From positions 51,453,516 to 51,517,515 of the forward strand of contig NC_030685.2 of NCBI RefSeq assembly GCF_000004195.4: DNA of 64,000 bases. Reading direction: 5' to 3'. Origin of the DNA: Xenopus tropicalis (taxonomy: Eukaryota > Chordata > Amphibia > Anura > Pipidae). The notes below the pieces were generated by a model. It worked only from the letters and a program-made list of their open reading frames with translations. It ran no database searches and was not told the origin of the DNA. The position numbers were made by a program, and so were the translations under genes. Of the stretch, positions 35,747-47,162 are shown piece by piece (position 1 is the first letter of the stretch; every line of letters starts with the position of its first letter).

Positions 35747-36274
35747 TTAAAGGAGAATGCAAGTCAAAATTTAAAAAGCATACTGCCCAATAGTCCTCCT
35801 ATTCTTTATTAAAAACGCCACACTTTTGGCTCACCTAATCAAATATTTACTCAGTCACACTTACTTCACATCTTCTAGAACAGGCAGCCATCTCTAAAAA
35901 GGTATTCTCCCTTCCTTTCCCTCCTTGCTTCATACTGCACATGTGTTTCATTCCCTCCCCCCCTCCCCTCTCCCAGATCCGCTTCTAAATGGCTGGTGGC
36001 ATTGTGTAGCTCAGAAAGAAAAAGTCGCGACAAGATACGAGCGCATCGTAATGGCTACAAAAAACTTGCGTTTTTTAGCGCAAATCGTATTGGTAACGAA
36101 AAAGTCGCGACAATTTCCGCAAAGTCGTAAAGGCGCAGAAAATTCGCAAAAAATCCGAAAAAGTCGCAAAATGTTCGTTTTCCAATCGTAATTTTCCCAA
36201 TTCGGATTAGAATTCGTGTCTTAGTAAATGTGCCCCTTACTTTTAATTTATATTAACCTTTCATTGTCCTTTAA
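35747..36274 (-). mobile_element. T2-type MITE, second copy, with foreign middle
   Basis: Ends TTTAAAGGAGAATGCAAG and TTTCATTGTCCTTTAA match the inverse of 8785-9289. Between GTAGCTCAG (36008-36016) and TTACTTTTAATTT (36237 onward) the expected MITE sequence is replaced by about 215 bp of CpG-rich repeat. Confidence 0.8.
36022..36234 (+). repeat. CpG-rich repeat (AAAGTCGC / CGCAAA words)
   Basis: Dense short words such as AAAAAGTCGCGACAA and CGCAAAGTCG end in ATTCGTGTCTTAGTAAATGT and GCCCC, a familiar Xenopus repeat terminus. The opposite end is missing, so it is a half element lying inside the T2-MITE. Confidence 0.55.
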
Positions 36275-38955
36275 AATTAACTTTTAGTATGTAAACTGAT
36301 ATTCTGAGAATTTGCAATGGGGGCAGGTAGTGCTATCATCACAGAGTGTCATTAAATGATTTAGGTGACAGGGCGCTAAAGACATGGCGTTCCGCTTACT
36401 CCTATAAAACCCAACTGCTATCTGCTAAAGGGATGCTACCCACGTATGCTGCCTGCTCCTTCTGTTTGCTAAGAATTTTCAGCTCTTATGTCTATGAATT
36501 CAGTTGCATTTGCTGGTTATTGATCCGATACCTTGTAATATTTCAGCTTGAACAAGCAGTTGGGAATGTTAGTTGTTCCAGGCAGGAGCTATACAGAACC
36601 CCAGTCCTAGGTCATGAACTGGATTTATCAAAGGAATGCTGTCACAGGGAAACATGTTTTTAAAATGCATCAGTCAATAGAGCTCCTTAAGCACAATCCT
36701 GTACTGAAATCCATTTCTCAACAAACAGATATTTTTATATTTAACTTTCAAATGTATACATAAGGCAAGCCATTTTCTTACATTCTCAAGTACCCTTAGG
36801 CTTGTAAATTGGTCTCTGATTAGCTTCAGTCTCTCTTTCCTTCTGAACTTCACACTGGTGTGATATTACATCTCCCCCCTTTACCTCCAACAACTGATTT
36901 AATGCAAGCATAGTCAGGTCTAGTCAGGTAACAGGGTAATAAGCTCTTCTCTGCTGCAGCTACTACTGCTCTGCTTCAGGCTAAAGGTGGCCATAGACAG
37001 GGCCAATCAACAGATGAATGGACAGATATTGTTCAAGGAGGCATTGTAACTTTACTTTATCTACCTTTTTCTGCTCCATGAGTGTCACTCTGGGTTCTTT
37101 TCATTAGGTAAGAAGAGAACTTTGGCTGCCACTGAGTTCCAGGTGACAAGATGCCCTGTGTGTTATAGCCCGATTGGAATACCTAACTATGCTGGTACAG
37201 GTGGTTATGTAATGCTCGCCTTCATAAGTCTTAAAGTTGCTGTATCACAATTGTTCTGGACACAACTTTTAGGGCATACTAAGCATAAAACCCAACAGGA
37301 CAAATAAGAGCAAAAGTGCTTTTGTATAAGCAGGGAGATAAGAACTGAATAGCTGAGGCAGTAGTTTCTTGAAAAGACTTGAATGATGCAGGACTAGCTG
37401 CTTCTGCAAGCACAGGTCATGCATCAAAGATGGCCGCTCACACACCATTATTACAATTAAAAAAGAATAAGTTTGAAAATAAAAGTTTACATGGTAGAAT
37501 TAATTATCTGCAAGGCAGACAGTGTAATATATTATTAAAAACAACACCATTAAAACCACAACAGTATTTATTCAGTTTCAGCATTTTTTAGTGATGCAGC
37601 ACCTAGATCTTAATCATACTTTGATTTACATTAATGACAAATACTACTGCCATTTGCCTGTGTTGTGTGTGTGTCATTCTTTAATGTGCGATATCAAAGT
37701 TTTGCATTTTGGGACCATTGTCAAGATTCTTATTATGTAAGCATCTGCAGTTCTGTGATAAGTTCTGTTACTCAAAAGTAAACAAATTCTGAACTGCTGC
37801 TCTTTTGGTAACAGACTACCCTGTAAAACACCACAGAACCAGCTAGCAGCAAATGGGTAATTGTGGTTAAAGGCAAACTAATCATTTAGGTCTGGATGGT
37901 TTTGTGAGACATTCTGCATTGCAACTGGTCAGACAGGCTTGCTTGGAAGTGCTACAGAATGCTGCAGGAGTAATATTTACAGCCCTGGGGTGGCAGATTA
38001 ATTCAAATGCATTGAAAGCAGCTGGTTTGAGAGACCAACTGTCTCAGAGGTGTAAGAACGGAGAAGGAGGCGATGGAGCTATAAACATAGTCAGCATGAA
38101 GGTCAGTGTGAAAGCCGAGGCCATCTGTTGTCTGGGGTGCGCTGAATTCTGGTGGCCTGGCTTGGTGTTATCCCATTGAGTGACAGCCTCCCTCCCAAGT
38201 GTAATACAAAGCACAAACCACATGTTGGCTAAAGCAGGAAGGGAAGCAATTTGGCAAAATGAAAAAGTAATCATTAAAAGACTTTGCTATTGTTTGACAA
38301 GTTTCTTGTTTGTGGATTCCTGACAAGGGAGGCAAGTTAGTAAATACCTGATATATAAACAGAAAGAACACAACAAAGAAGCAGTGGTTGCCATTATGTA
38401 TTGCTTGTTTACATATTGCAGTTTTAAAGGCAAAACTGTGTTATGGATATAAATATTTAGAAAAAAATTGTTATCGATTTGGCTCTAAAGGAAACAAAAA
38501 AAAAATTAACCGGTTCTCTGTAAGGTACACAGGAATTAAAAATAAAAAGCATTTGGAAATGCATCCTTTTTAATTATAAACAAATGAAAGAATATTTCTA
38601 TATATACTGCGTCAGAAGGATCTGACCATGTATACTTGGCCATAGACTTGGATCTGCGAATAGAGCCAGCTGGAACAGGTCAACTGCAGATGGTTGAAAG
38701 AAAAGTGAAGGAAATATGGTACTTCCCCCCAATGGAGGCACAAGCTGGGCTTTCTCATGCTGTGACACAATGCACCGCGCAAAAAGGCTGTTCAACCTGA
38801 ATACAATAAAAATATGTGTTGAATATGTATTTTGCCTATTCTTTTAATTTAAAAAAAATGCTGTATTTTTGTCTATTAACCACTATTGTACCACTGCATT
38901 GTTTTGGCATTTTGTAACTTGAGAGTCAGCTTCACATATTTTACAATCTATGGCA
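36275..38955. other. Unassigned stretch
   Basis: No supported gene. A 91-codon frame at 37904-38179 is protein-like in composition but has no domain I know, and its opposite strand is also open. GGTGGCCATAGACAGGGCC (36986) is a small repeat-like motif. Confidence 0.4.
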
Positions 38956-38957
38956 TG

Positions 38958-39047
38958 TAAGGGCTCTGGCACACGGGGAGATTAGTCGCCCGCGAACAGG
39001 GAGTTTTGTCGCGGGCGACTAATCTCCCCGTGTGCCAGAGCCCTAAA
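38958..39047. mobile_element. Perfect palindromic MITE with TAA target duplication
   Basis: Arms 38960-38995 and 39009-39044 are exact reverse complements over 36 bp with a 13-bp loop. They begin GGGCTCTGGCACACGGGG and end in CGCCCGCGA. TAA flanks both sides (38958-38960 and 39044-39047 region), consistent with a PIF/Harbinger-type 3-bp target. A diverged relative lies at about 54530-54602. Confidence 0.85.
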
Positions 39048-39319
39048 AAGGGTGGAAAAGAGATAAAGAACTCTGTATAAACAAATCCCTTTCTCCCCCA
39101 GCCAATGTCTCTGGTTTACAAATAAGAAGGTTATGTGCAAAGCATGTAGAAATGCATAGCATCAGCACACAAAGAGAAATGGTTGCCTGTAGGTTGGAGT
39201 GGGGAGTGGAAAAAGTATAAATGAATGTTAGTTATGTTTCAACTATTTTGGGCTTAGTTGCCTTGAGTAAAAAAATTAAAGGGTGCTTTTAAAAAAAGGG
39301 GAAATGATGTGATTGCAGT
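39048..39319. other. Unassigned stretch
   Basis: Short unique DNA between two MITEs; nothing recognised. Confidence 0.4.
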
Positions 39320-39550
39320 ATCCCAGGAGAACTAAACCCTTGAAATGAATATGGCTAGAAATGCCATTTTTTATATAATAAACTGACTGAAGTGGCTTAA
39401 AGTTTCAGCATCACTGTGGTAGTAATGATATTAGTCATACATGATACAGTTGTCACAGGAGCTTCCCAACTTGGATTCTGTTAGAACTGTCCGGGACAGT
39501 GCACATGCTCAGTGTGCTCTGAGCAGCTGTTGAGAAGCTAAGCAGGACGC
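39320..39550 (+). mobile_element. T2-type MITE fragment
   Basis: AGGAGAACTAAACCCTTGAA and ATGAATATGGCTAGAAATGC are the internal start of an abundant Xenopus T2 family, followed by CATGCTCAGTGTGCTC-type interior. The terminal TTAA was not identified. Confidence 0.5.
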
Positions 39551-40702
39551 AAATTATCAAGCAGAAAATGAGGCTTGATTGGCATGTAAACTGATGCTAA
39601 AGGGCTGATTATTAAATTCTGATGGAATTGACCGAGTTTAGATATGTTGTGTAATGTGAATCTGAAAGAATTACTAATCAGCCTTATACTGTTACATTTA
39701 TATTCTATATATACAGTATATTTTGAGTTGGTCCCTAAGCTCAGTAACTGAAAGCAACAAAGAGCATGTGTAGTGAATCAACATATTGGTTATGGATGCA
39801 ATCTATTCTGTACAGGCCCCCATGTGTTCCAATCGCTGGCCTAAGTGCCAAGAAATATGATCATCCAATTTGGTCGACTATCTGCGTGGCTAAATAGGAA
39901 CAGAACTACTAATTTGGTGGCATTACTAAACAAGTAAGTCTTTAATCACAGCGAGCTTTAGAGAACTTATTCATCAATTAATAATAGAGGGCATTAGCCT
40001 ATTATACATGCTATGTATTATCATGTAGCAACATCAGTATCCTACTCTGACACTTGGACATTATTCATGAACCTTCTGTAGCACAGGGAGAGATTGGTTA
40101 CCTGGTATTCATGATTACTCCACCTGGTTGTTGCCATTATTTTACCAGCAAGTGACGTTACTAGTAGATATAAACTAGCAGACACAGTATAACATAAACC
40201 ATATTTTTATTTATCTAAAGAATAAAGGTAAAGGGATACAAGCTACATTGGGTTCACACAGAGGATCACAAGCATTCATGTACCACCTGTGTGTTCCATA
40301 AAACTGCGAAAAACAAAGTGATATCATCCCAGGGAAACAATAAGCTAGTTACCCACTGGGGTACAGCTGCAGTAGGGGATAAGTAAAGTCAGTGTAATTT
40401 GCACTACCACCCTACAAAAACTCTGTCCTTTGGATGGAGCCTATACCTGCATTGCTGGAAATTGTCCTTATATGTCATACTCTGACACCAGAAAGTCATG
40501 CATGTAAAGCATTATTTCACTGTATATTTAAAACTGTTATACAATATAACTTCAATAAATCTTTAGGTAAGATTACTTGGGTCCCACTGGAATCCAGTAA
40601 ATTTGCTGGTTCTGCGTGAACAGCTGCTGTGCAAGCAATAACTTTGTTCTTTGTTAAATGAATGTTTACAAAATGTGGCTAGAGAGCTAGTCATTTACTA
40701 AC
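39551..40702. other. Unassigned intron DNA beside the exon
   Basis: No repeat was recognised. It includes the exon's donor flank. Confidence 0.4.
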
Positions 40703-40812
40703 CTGTGAAGCATCATTTACGTTCTGATCTGCAGACTGTGAGGAAGATGGGTGAAAATCAACAGCTGGTCCCACAGTTGGGTCACTGCTCCTTCGCACCA
40801 GTAAAGGAGTTC
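40703..40812 (-). CDS. pard3b: Internal coding exon of PARD3B (partial gene)
   Basis: Read on the minus strand, the exon follows a CAG acceptor (AG at 40813-40814) and ends in CACAG followed by a GTTAGT donor (GT at 40701-40702). It is 110 bp: two bases completing a Gly codon and 36 full codons, so it enters in phase 1 and leaves in phase 0. The peptide starts TPLLVRRSSDPTVGP and ends in a Ser/Gln/Asn-rich stretch closing with NDASQ. I recognise the TPLLVRRSSDP core as the PARD3B segment between the N-terminal oligomerisation domain and PDZ1; PARD3 has a similar MPLHVRRSSDP. PARD3B is a scaffold of the PAR polarity complex at epithelial junctions. The RRSSDP stretch resembles a basophilic kinase or 14-3-3-type site (inference). 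No other exon of this gene was recognised in the window. The main alternative is the paralogue pard3, which fits less well after the SSDP. Confidence 0.85.
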
Positions 40813-43800
40813 CTGCAAATGAGAAGACATTATGATAAAGGAACAGATCTGGCTTGAAAGGAAATAGATCTAGTTCAAGAATCAGTAACAACTTTAAAAA
40901 AAAAGTACTACAGTATATCTTATGCCTTCACTGCTAGAGAGAATTTTCTCTGAAAATAAACACAAAGCAAGGGCTTAATAGAAAATCTCTTTTGAGATGT
41001 CTGGTAAATGTTAATGCTTCTCATCTGGACCTGTCATTTTACAAGAGGAGAATAAATGGATTAAGCCACAGCATTTCAGCAGTTAGAAGGTCAATAGCCA
41101 TTTAAAATTTCCAATGCTATCCAAAGCCTACCTGTGCTAGTCATAGGAATATATTAAATACCAATAAAACAAATTGAGTTAATTTAATGTGAAAGCTGGG
41201 ATGGAAACAAATAACACAGAACCATAATGAGCTGAAAAAAGCCTCTCCAGTGTGAATAGCAGCAGAGTCACAGTGCAATACCATCTGAGCATAAATCCCA
41301 CCACGAGAAGGATTACATGAGGATATCACCTTGGTGGAATGAAAAAATGCCCATGCGGGTTTTTTATTGATCACTGTCCTTCACAGAAATTATTACACTG
41401 ACAGCTGTAGCTGCAAAAGCAAGCCTTTAGATTTGTAAAACCAATGGGATCACGTGAATGCTGTTTGAACCTACGCACTGTAGAACAGACTAGCACATGG
41501 CAGAGAGCTCTTGGCAAAAGCTGGATTGCAAACAGAGAACCATATTTCACAAGTCAGACAATTCATAATCCAAATGTATGACATTGTGAGTAACTGCAAA
41601 ACACCATATTAAGATTTCTCAACCACAAACATAGAATGCAATCCTCCAGATAGTAGGTAATGCAATACAGTTTCTAGAAAATGAGTAACGTTGGGGCAAA
41701 TTAATTTTTTTGCCTATGGCTATTTGTGTGCTTGATGATGGCAAATGTGCAAAGATGATGTGGTCAGGCAAGAACTATTCAGGCAATGAATTAAGGGTGC
41801 AGCTTTTAGGCAAGGCAGAGACTCATGGGCAAGTCCCATGTTTCCTCCTTCGCCAAACAATGTGTTAATAATCTCTGGAGTGTGTGTGTATTACACATTG
41901 CAGAAATTAGCATTCAATAGCTAAAATTTCATAGCCATGCCATGAATGTGAATTCATTAAAGAAATCTCAATTTTCCATTTTAGCTCAAGAGCTTCATTA
42001 TTCTAACGGGTCGCTTTCTGTATGTATGACAGCTTGTTTGCATAATGACGAGTGAAAATGAGTGATTTTTTTTCCATGATAAGAGGCAGAGAAGCCTGAA
42101 AACAAGGCGGTAAACAAACGCATTACTGCTTAGCTTAATAAGAAAAGGTAAAACATATTACTTCATTAAATGTTTTATTTTAAATAGCAGATATGGTAAG
42201 TTCTACTGTAAACAGATATTAGAAGAGTTGGAAGCTAGAAGTTACAACAATGCTATACAAATATCCATGTAATGCACTAATAAACAGGATAACCAGTACT
42301 TCATGATGTCATCAGGTATGACCGATACTATGTGATATCACTTTTGTCACAGCTCATTTATTGTTCATTATAATCAAAGATTTTATGTAGCCCTTGTTTT
42401 AATATATAAATGAAATATATATTAAAAGTCGATGAGAAGATCTGTGATCTTAACTGCCAAGATACAAAAAAATTATAATAAAGGCTAAGCTCCAAGCAGA
42501 AAGCTATGAAGACCAAGCTAAAATTGCAGCTGCAATCTTAAACAAACAGAGAAAGCTTCTAGGGCTCTTTACTGAGGAATGGTAAAGCTTTCTGCAGAAT
42601 AAATATAGCATTCTAGGTGGCATTAATGTGGCGAATCTATTGGCAGTAAAATGGCAAAATGAATTTCCTTCTCCTTTATTCCATAATAACTACACCCATG
42701 TTTGGGAGGAATGTCCTGATCTCCATCATAAGAGCAGAGAAATTACAGCAGCTGGTTTTTTTTTTTTTGACTGCTAGAACTAGACTACAGCTCCATTTAA
42801 TTCAGTGGAAAACTGTTCCACCACCTTATAAATAAAAATCCTTGGGAAACAACATTCAATTTTGCTTAAAATGTATCAGTATCAGCCACAGACTGGTTCA
42901 TTGAGGATATTATTTAGTGATAGATGTGCAAGATGCACAAGAAGTTAAGCCTGTAACTGAAAACTATGCATGTAGGTTTAGTGAAAAATAATGTTACAGT
43001 AAACTTTTCCCAGGACGCCACAGGGGACATAGCATGTTCGTCTTTCTAAGATAAATGTCCAAAACGATGTTCTTGGGATCAATGATTCCCTGACAGTCCA
43101 TACAACTGTTGGCCTCTACTATATGTTATGAGAAACAGCTGAAAGCCTGTATAGTAGAAGCTGCATCACTTCTGGAAAAAAGAAAATAAAATCACGGCCC
43201 TAGGATGCAGGAACAGGATAAGCTAATACATAAATTTTAGTTATCAGAGCCAAGGAGAAGAGACGGTAGAAAAAGGCAATGGCAGCCCTGGTCCAATAAT
43301 AGCATAGATTTGGACATGGATCATAGAAAATCACCACAGGGGTTGCCTCCTTTTCTTTGGAATAATACCAGCCTGAAGGAGGGCAGTGACATCACAGGGG
43401 AGGGTTTGTGAGGATTGGGGGGAAGACAAAAAAATGTTTGAGCCAGGAAAGGGTTTTGACATAGTGGGAGCTGAAGAGGGAATTACACAATAACCATATA
43501 AAAATTATGTAGCCAGTGCATTTGTACTACCAGCCCCTAGTCCTTTATCCTCTGCCTCCATGGCACCTTTCAACACAGATGAGAAACTGTAATCTGTGAA
43601 CAGCAAAACATCATGGATGCCAAATTAAATCAATGTCAAAAACAAATGAGCTTATTGCAATGAAAATATTATAACACACACACACATATATTAACATACA
43701 CATATACACACATCATGTGGCCAAATGCTGACATGCATACTGTCTCTAGAAGCACTGTCAGCAATCGACTTGGCAGTTCCTTATGGGCAAGCAGCTGTAC

Positions 43801-44066
43801 ACAAGCCTAACATCACTATGTGCAAGGATTGGTATCAGCAGGAGTGGTGTACAGACACTAATTGTGGGCTGTGCAATATAGAAAATGCATTCTCTGGAGA
43901 GATGAATCATGCTTTAGCATCTGCACACCTGTCAACCCATATATTTAAGAACGTATTCATATTTATACAATTGGTAGGGGTTGGTCTTCTTAAGAACCTT
44001 AAAATGAAAAAAACAAGCATTTTTATTAGGCATTGCCTGAACTGCCATCCCTGCAACCCTACATTA
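40813..44066. other. Unassigned, repeat-poor intron DNA
   Basis: No gene beyond the exon. Repeats are scarce apart from a T-run at 42758-42768 and a CA-rich run (about 43674-43712). The part at 41900-42130 is a candidate conserved non-coding element. Confidence 0.4.
41900..42130. promoter_or_regulatory. Candidate conserved non-coding element
   Basis: This stretch has no repeat signature and contains short regulatory-like words, including TTTGCATAAT (octamer-like) at about 42037 and ATGTATGACAGC. It lies 1.1 kb from the exon's acceptor side. Function is a guess based on complexity and location only. Confidence 0.15.
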
Positions 44067-44537
44067 GGGGGGCCATTCATTAAAGTCTGAATTTGTACGA
44101 ATGAGAACAATTTGTATTTCTTCTAATTTGTAGAGCAGTGCGTTATCTCCATGATAATTTCATTAATTTCTGGACCTTTTTGTGGTTTGCATCAATTTCC
44201 GCAACAAAAACGTATTTGTCGCAACAAGTACGAACATTTCAGAATTCATTCAAGCTTTGGTATCGTCACTTTCTTTTGGCCAGGTTGGAGCTGCAGACTG
44301 CCATTGAGTCCTATGGAAGACTTCCAAACTCATACATTGAAGTTTTAAAGCCAGAAAGGTTTTGCGCCGTTTATGATCATTCGAAAGCAAAAATTTTGTA
44401 ACTTTCGGATTGCAACCACAATATTTTCGTACGTCCACAACACAAATTATTGCGCAATTTACCCACATCAGAAATTATCGTGGTTGCTTCGAATTTTTTC
44501 CAATCATGCTTTACACAATCCAAAATTTGGGGGTCAT
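44067..44537 (+). mobile_element. CpG-containing repeat, family X copy 2
   Basis: Begins GGGGGGCCATTCATTAAAG and ends CAAAATTTGGGGGTC. It shares TTGGCCAGGTTGGAGCTGCA and CATTGAGTCCTATGG with copy 3 and, less exactly, copy 1. Same orientation as both. Confidence 0.7.
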
Positions 44538-47042
44538 GCAAGAGGAATGTAAAAATTAGAATTTAGAAAGGAATAGGATAATGTTTTGTTTGCAATAGAA
44601 TTAATTTATAAAGGTGAAAAAAACTGCAACAAGCAGGACTGCAATAACTTTACAGGCAGTCTCGTCTTTTGCAACAACCATTGGTATTTCAGCAATATAA
44701 ACATTTGTGTTCCCTTGTATGATTCAGCTGTTTCGGGCCTCTATTTGAAATTCACATGAAAGACAAATATTGCCATGGGGTTCCTTGAAGATTTCAACTG
44801 TCGAGCCCTCCCTGGAACAGAGTTTGGCAGCAGTTCTTGGAGATCTGCTCTGCACTACTTTCCATTCATCTCTCATTTGTAGAAGTCAAAGCAGAACTAA
44901 AATGTGATAAAAGGCACTTTGTAAAGAAGATAGACTAGTTGTCTGTGTGGAACTGAACTCTGACTTTACAGCTAGGTGGTGCAGTTAGGCACAGAGTGCT
45001 GCCTCACAGAGATGAACTACTTAATCATCACATAGGCCAGAAAAAAGAACACTAGAAATGCTTTAATGCTTTGGTATTTTAATCTTACAAGACCACCATA
45101 TATGGTAAATATTTTTGCTGAAAATTATTATGTTAATATAAGTTAACACAATAATAACAACAATAAATCAAGGTCAGCAGATCCAGTATTATTGACTGAT
45201 GCATATGGTTAAGAATATCACCTATTCCAAGCCAAAGGACCCTAATAAGGGTTTGGATGTCACCTCCCTACCCACTCTATACACACAGACACACGTGTTA
45301 TCCTGCAACATACAATCCACTTTGAATACATGCTAGAAAATGGACAAGGTATAGATCTCACTTCCACTTATTGCTTTTCCTAGCTGTTAAGGAGTCTACT
45401 TTGCTGGAACCTTTTTGCAACTGCGGCTTTATGTACTGGGTCAGCATAGAAAGGCCCAGATGGAAGAGAATAAGTTTTCTACTTTTATATGTGAAAGGAA
45501 ACACTACCTAGGCTAATTGCAATTGATTCTAGTTCTACATTGATAGTATAAACCACAATATTCCCTTTTAATTAAAATGAGAAAAAAGTGATGTTCCTGT
45601 GCCAGAATGGTCATCATTACAACCAGTCTGCAGGCTAGGCCCAAGACCTTTGCCTTGCAAATCCATTTCATGTACATCTCACTTGAAATTGTTATCCTAT
45701 GTAACTTTTTCCATGTCCTAAGAAGCACATTTTTGTGGTAAAAACCAATATAAATCCTGCAATGCATGACTTTTCCAATATAAATACTACAATATTTAGT
45801 TTTGAGCTCACAAACACAGTTCACCAGAAGTTTAAAAAGAAGTAAAAAGAGAAGTTGAATATTTTTTGCATTGCGCAAATTTTTTGTTAACTTTTATTAC
45901 ATCCTCCCTCAAGCAATTTGTCGTCATTCCTTTTTGAGGTTCTACAGATACAGGTGCATGTATTTTTTACTGACCGAATTTGCTGGGGCAGCCTGCCCTT
46001 GTGCATGCTAATATTTTGCCATGCTGTGGAATCACTTTGTAGCAACTACTAAGCCCAGGGGGATTAGCAATCACTCTTCTAAGAGCAATTCTGATCATTA
46101 TGTGTTTCTTCCTTATGGTTAAAACTAAAGCAGGTTTCACCAGATACAGTTTAATCATTTGTTTGAAAATATGAACCTCATTTTGTGCCATTAAAGAAAA
46201 TTAAATTTTATATAAATATAAATAAATCAAAATAAAGTGAGAGAGGCTGTATTCACACTGTACTTTTTGCTCATCGAGTCCCAGCCCACTACTTTGCAAA
46301 CTGTGAGTTAGCCCTGTTTCTTTTCTTTACAGTTTCTTTAGATTTATTGTGCATTCACAGGAAGAGAATGCTATTTAACTAGGGAAAAAAGTGTTCAAGG
46401 GAAAAGTTAAATCAAAGCAAAAGCTCTCTGCAAGAGAAATTGTACATGAATACTAGCACATTTGTCCCAGATTAAAATATGGATAAAAGATAAAAGGATT
46501 TGAAAATAGCATTGGCAGCAATGGATCCACAGGGCACACGAGTACCGCACCCTACATCATAGATAAAAAGGCAGTTTCTTTAATGGCTTTTATTTTCCTT
46601 TACCAACCTTTTAAATCTCTTATGGATTTTGCTTTGTTTGCACTAGCATAGTCGATGCACCCACTGGAAAGTGGCCTCTAATCTGAAGGGGGAGATAGTA
46701 ACCACCAGAGTTCAATAAACTAAGCAAAAAAGCAATGGCTCTGCTAGCGAACCTCCTATTTAATTAGGTCAGTTCAGCTATTAAAGAGGCTGATGGAAGT
46801 GGGAAAAAAGAAGCACATGCACAAAGATGTTTTTCTTCTTCATAGTTCATTTGTATCAATAGACAAAATAGTCTAGATAGTCTAAAAGTGGATGGCTTTC
46901 AAACAAAAAAATGGAAGATGCAGTAATTTAATTTTGGAACATGAAGTGGCATATTAGCAGAAATGTTGTTATGTTCTGATAAGCAATGATAATGTGCGAG
47001 TCATCGGGAAAGGAAAAAAAAGAAAGCTTGCAGTGTTATTAA
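44538..47042. other. Unassigned intron DNA
   Basis: No gene or recognised repeat. The frame at 45513-45878 (minus) has no domain or splice sites. Confidence 0.4.
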
Positions 47043-47160
47043 GATAATAAAGAAAAACACAAATACATACAGAGTATTGTAGAATTTACACCTATATTGG
47101 TTAACCTATATTGAAGCCCCCTTCATCAGGCAAAATACAAATGAAAGCTGGAATGGCACA
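47043..47160 (-). mobile_element. PLE-type tail, minus orientation
   Basis: Read on the minus strand: GTGCCATTCCAGC, CATTTGTATTTTGC, a CTGATGA core (47123-47129), then AATATAGG and ACAATACTCTGTATG. It is the inverse of the tail at 49945-50080 but lacks about 30 bp of it. With that tail it formed an inverted pair before the CR1 insertion. Confidence 0.7.
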
Positions 47161-47162
47161 AC

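Larger units (their letters stand above)
1..40702 (-). other. pard3b: Intron downstream of the PARD3B exon (partial)
   Basis: If the exon at 40703-40812 is real, everything to its left is the intron that follows it in the transcript, starting with the GTTAGT donor. I saw no second exon with splice sites here. Nearly all recognisable content is transposable elements, microsatellites and unique AT-rich DNA. The intron continues past the left edge, so its full length is unknown. Confidence 0.65.

Noticed and set aside
37904..38179. 91-codon frame as an exon
   Set aside because: Composition is protein-like, but the opposite strand is also open, no family was recognised and splice signals are not convincing.
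43725..44090. 121-codon plus-strand frame
   Set aside because: It runs into family X copy 2 and has no recognisable domain or splice signals.
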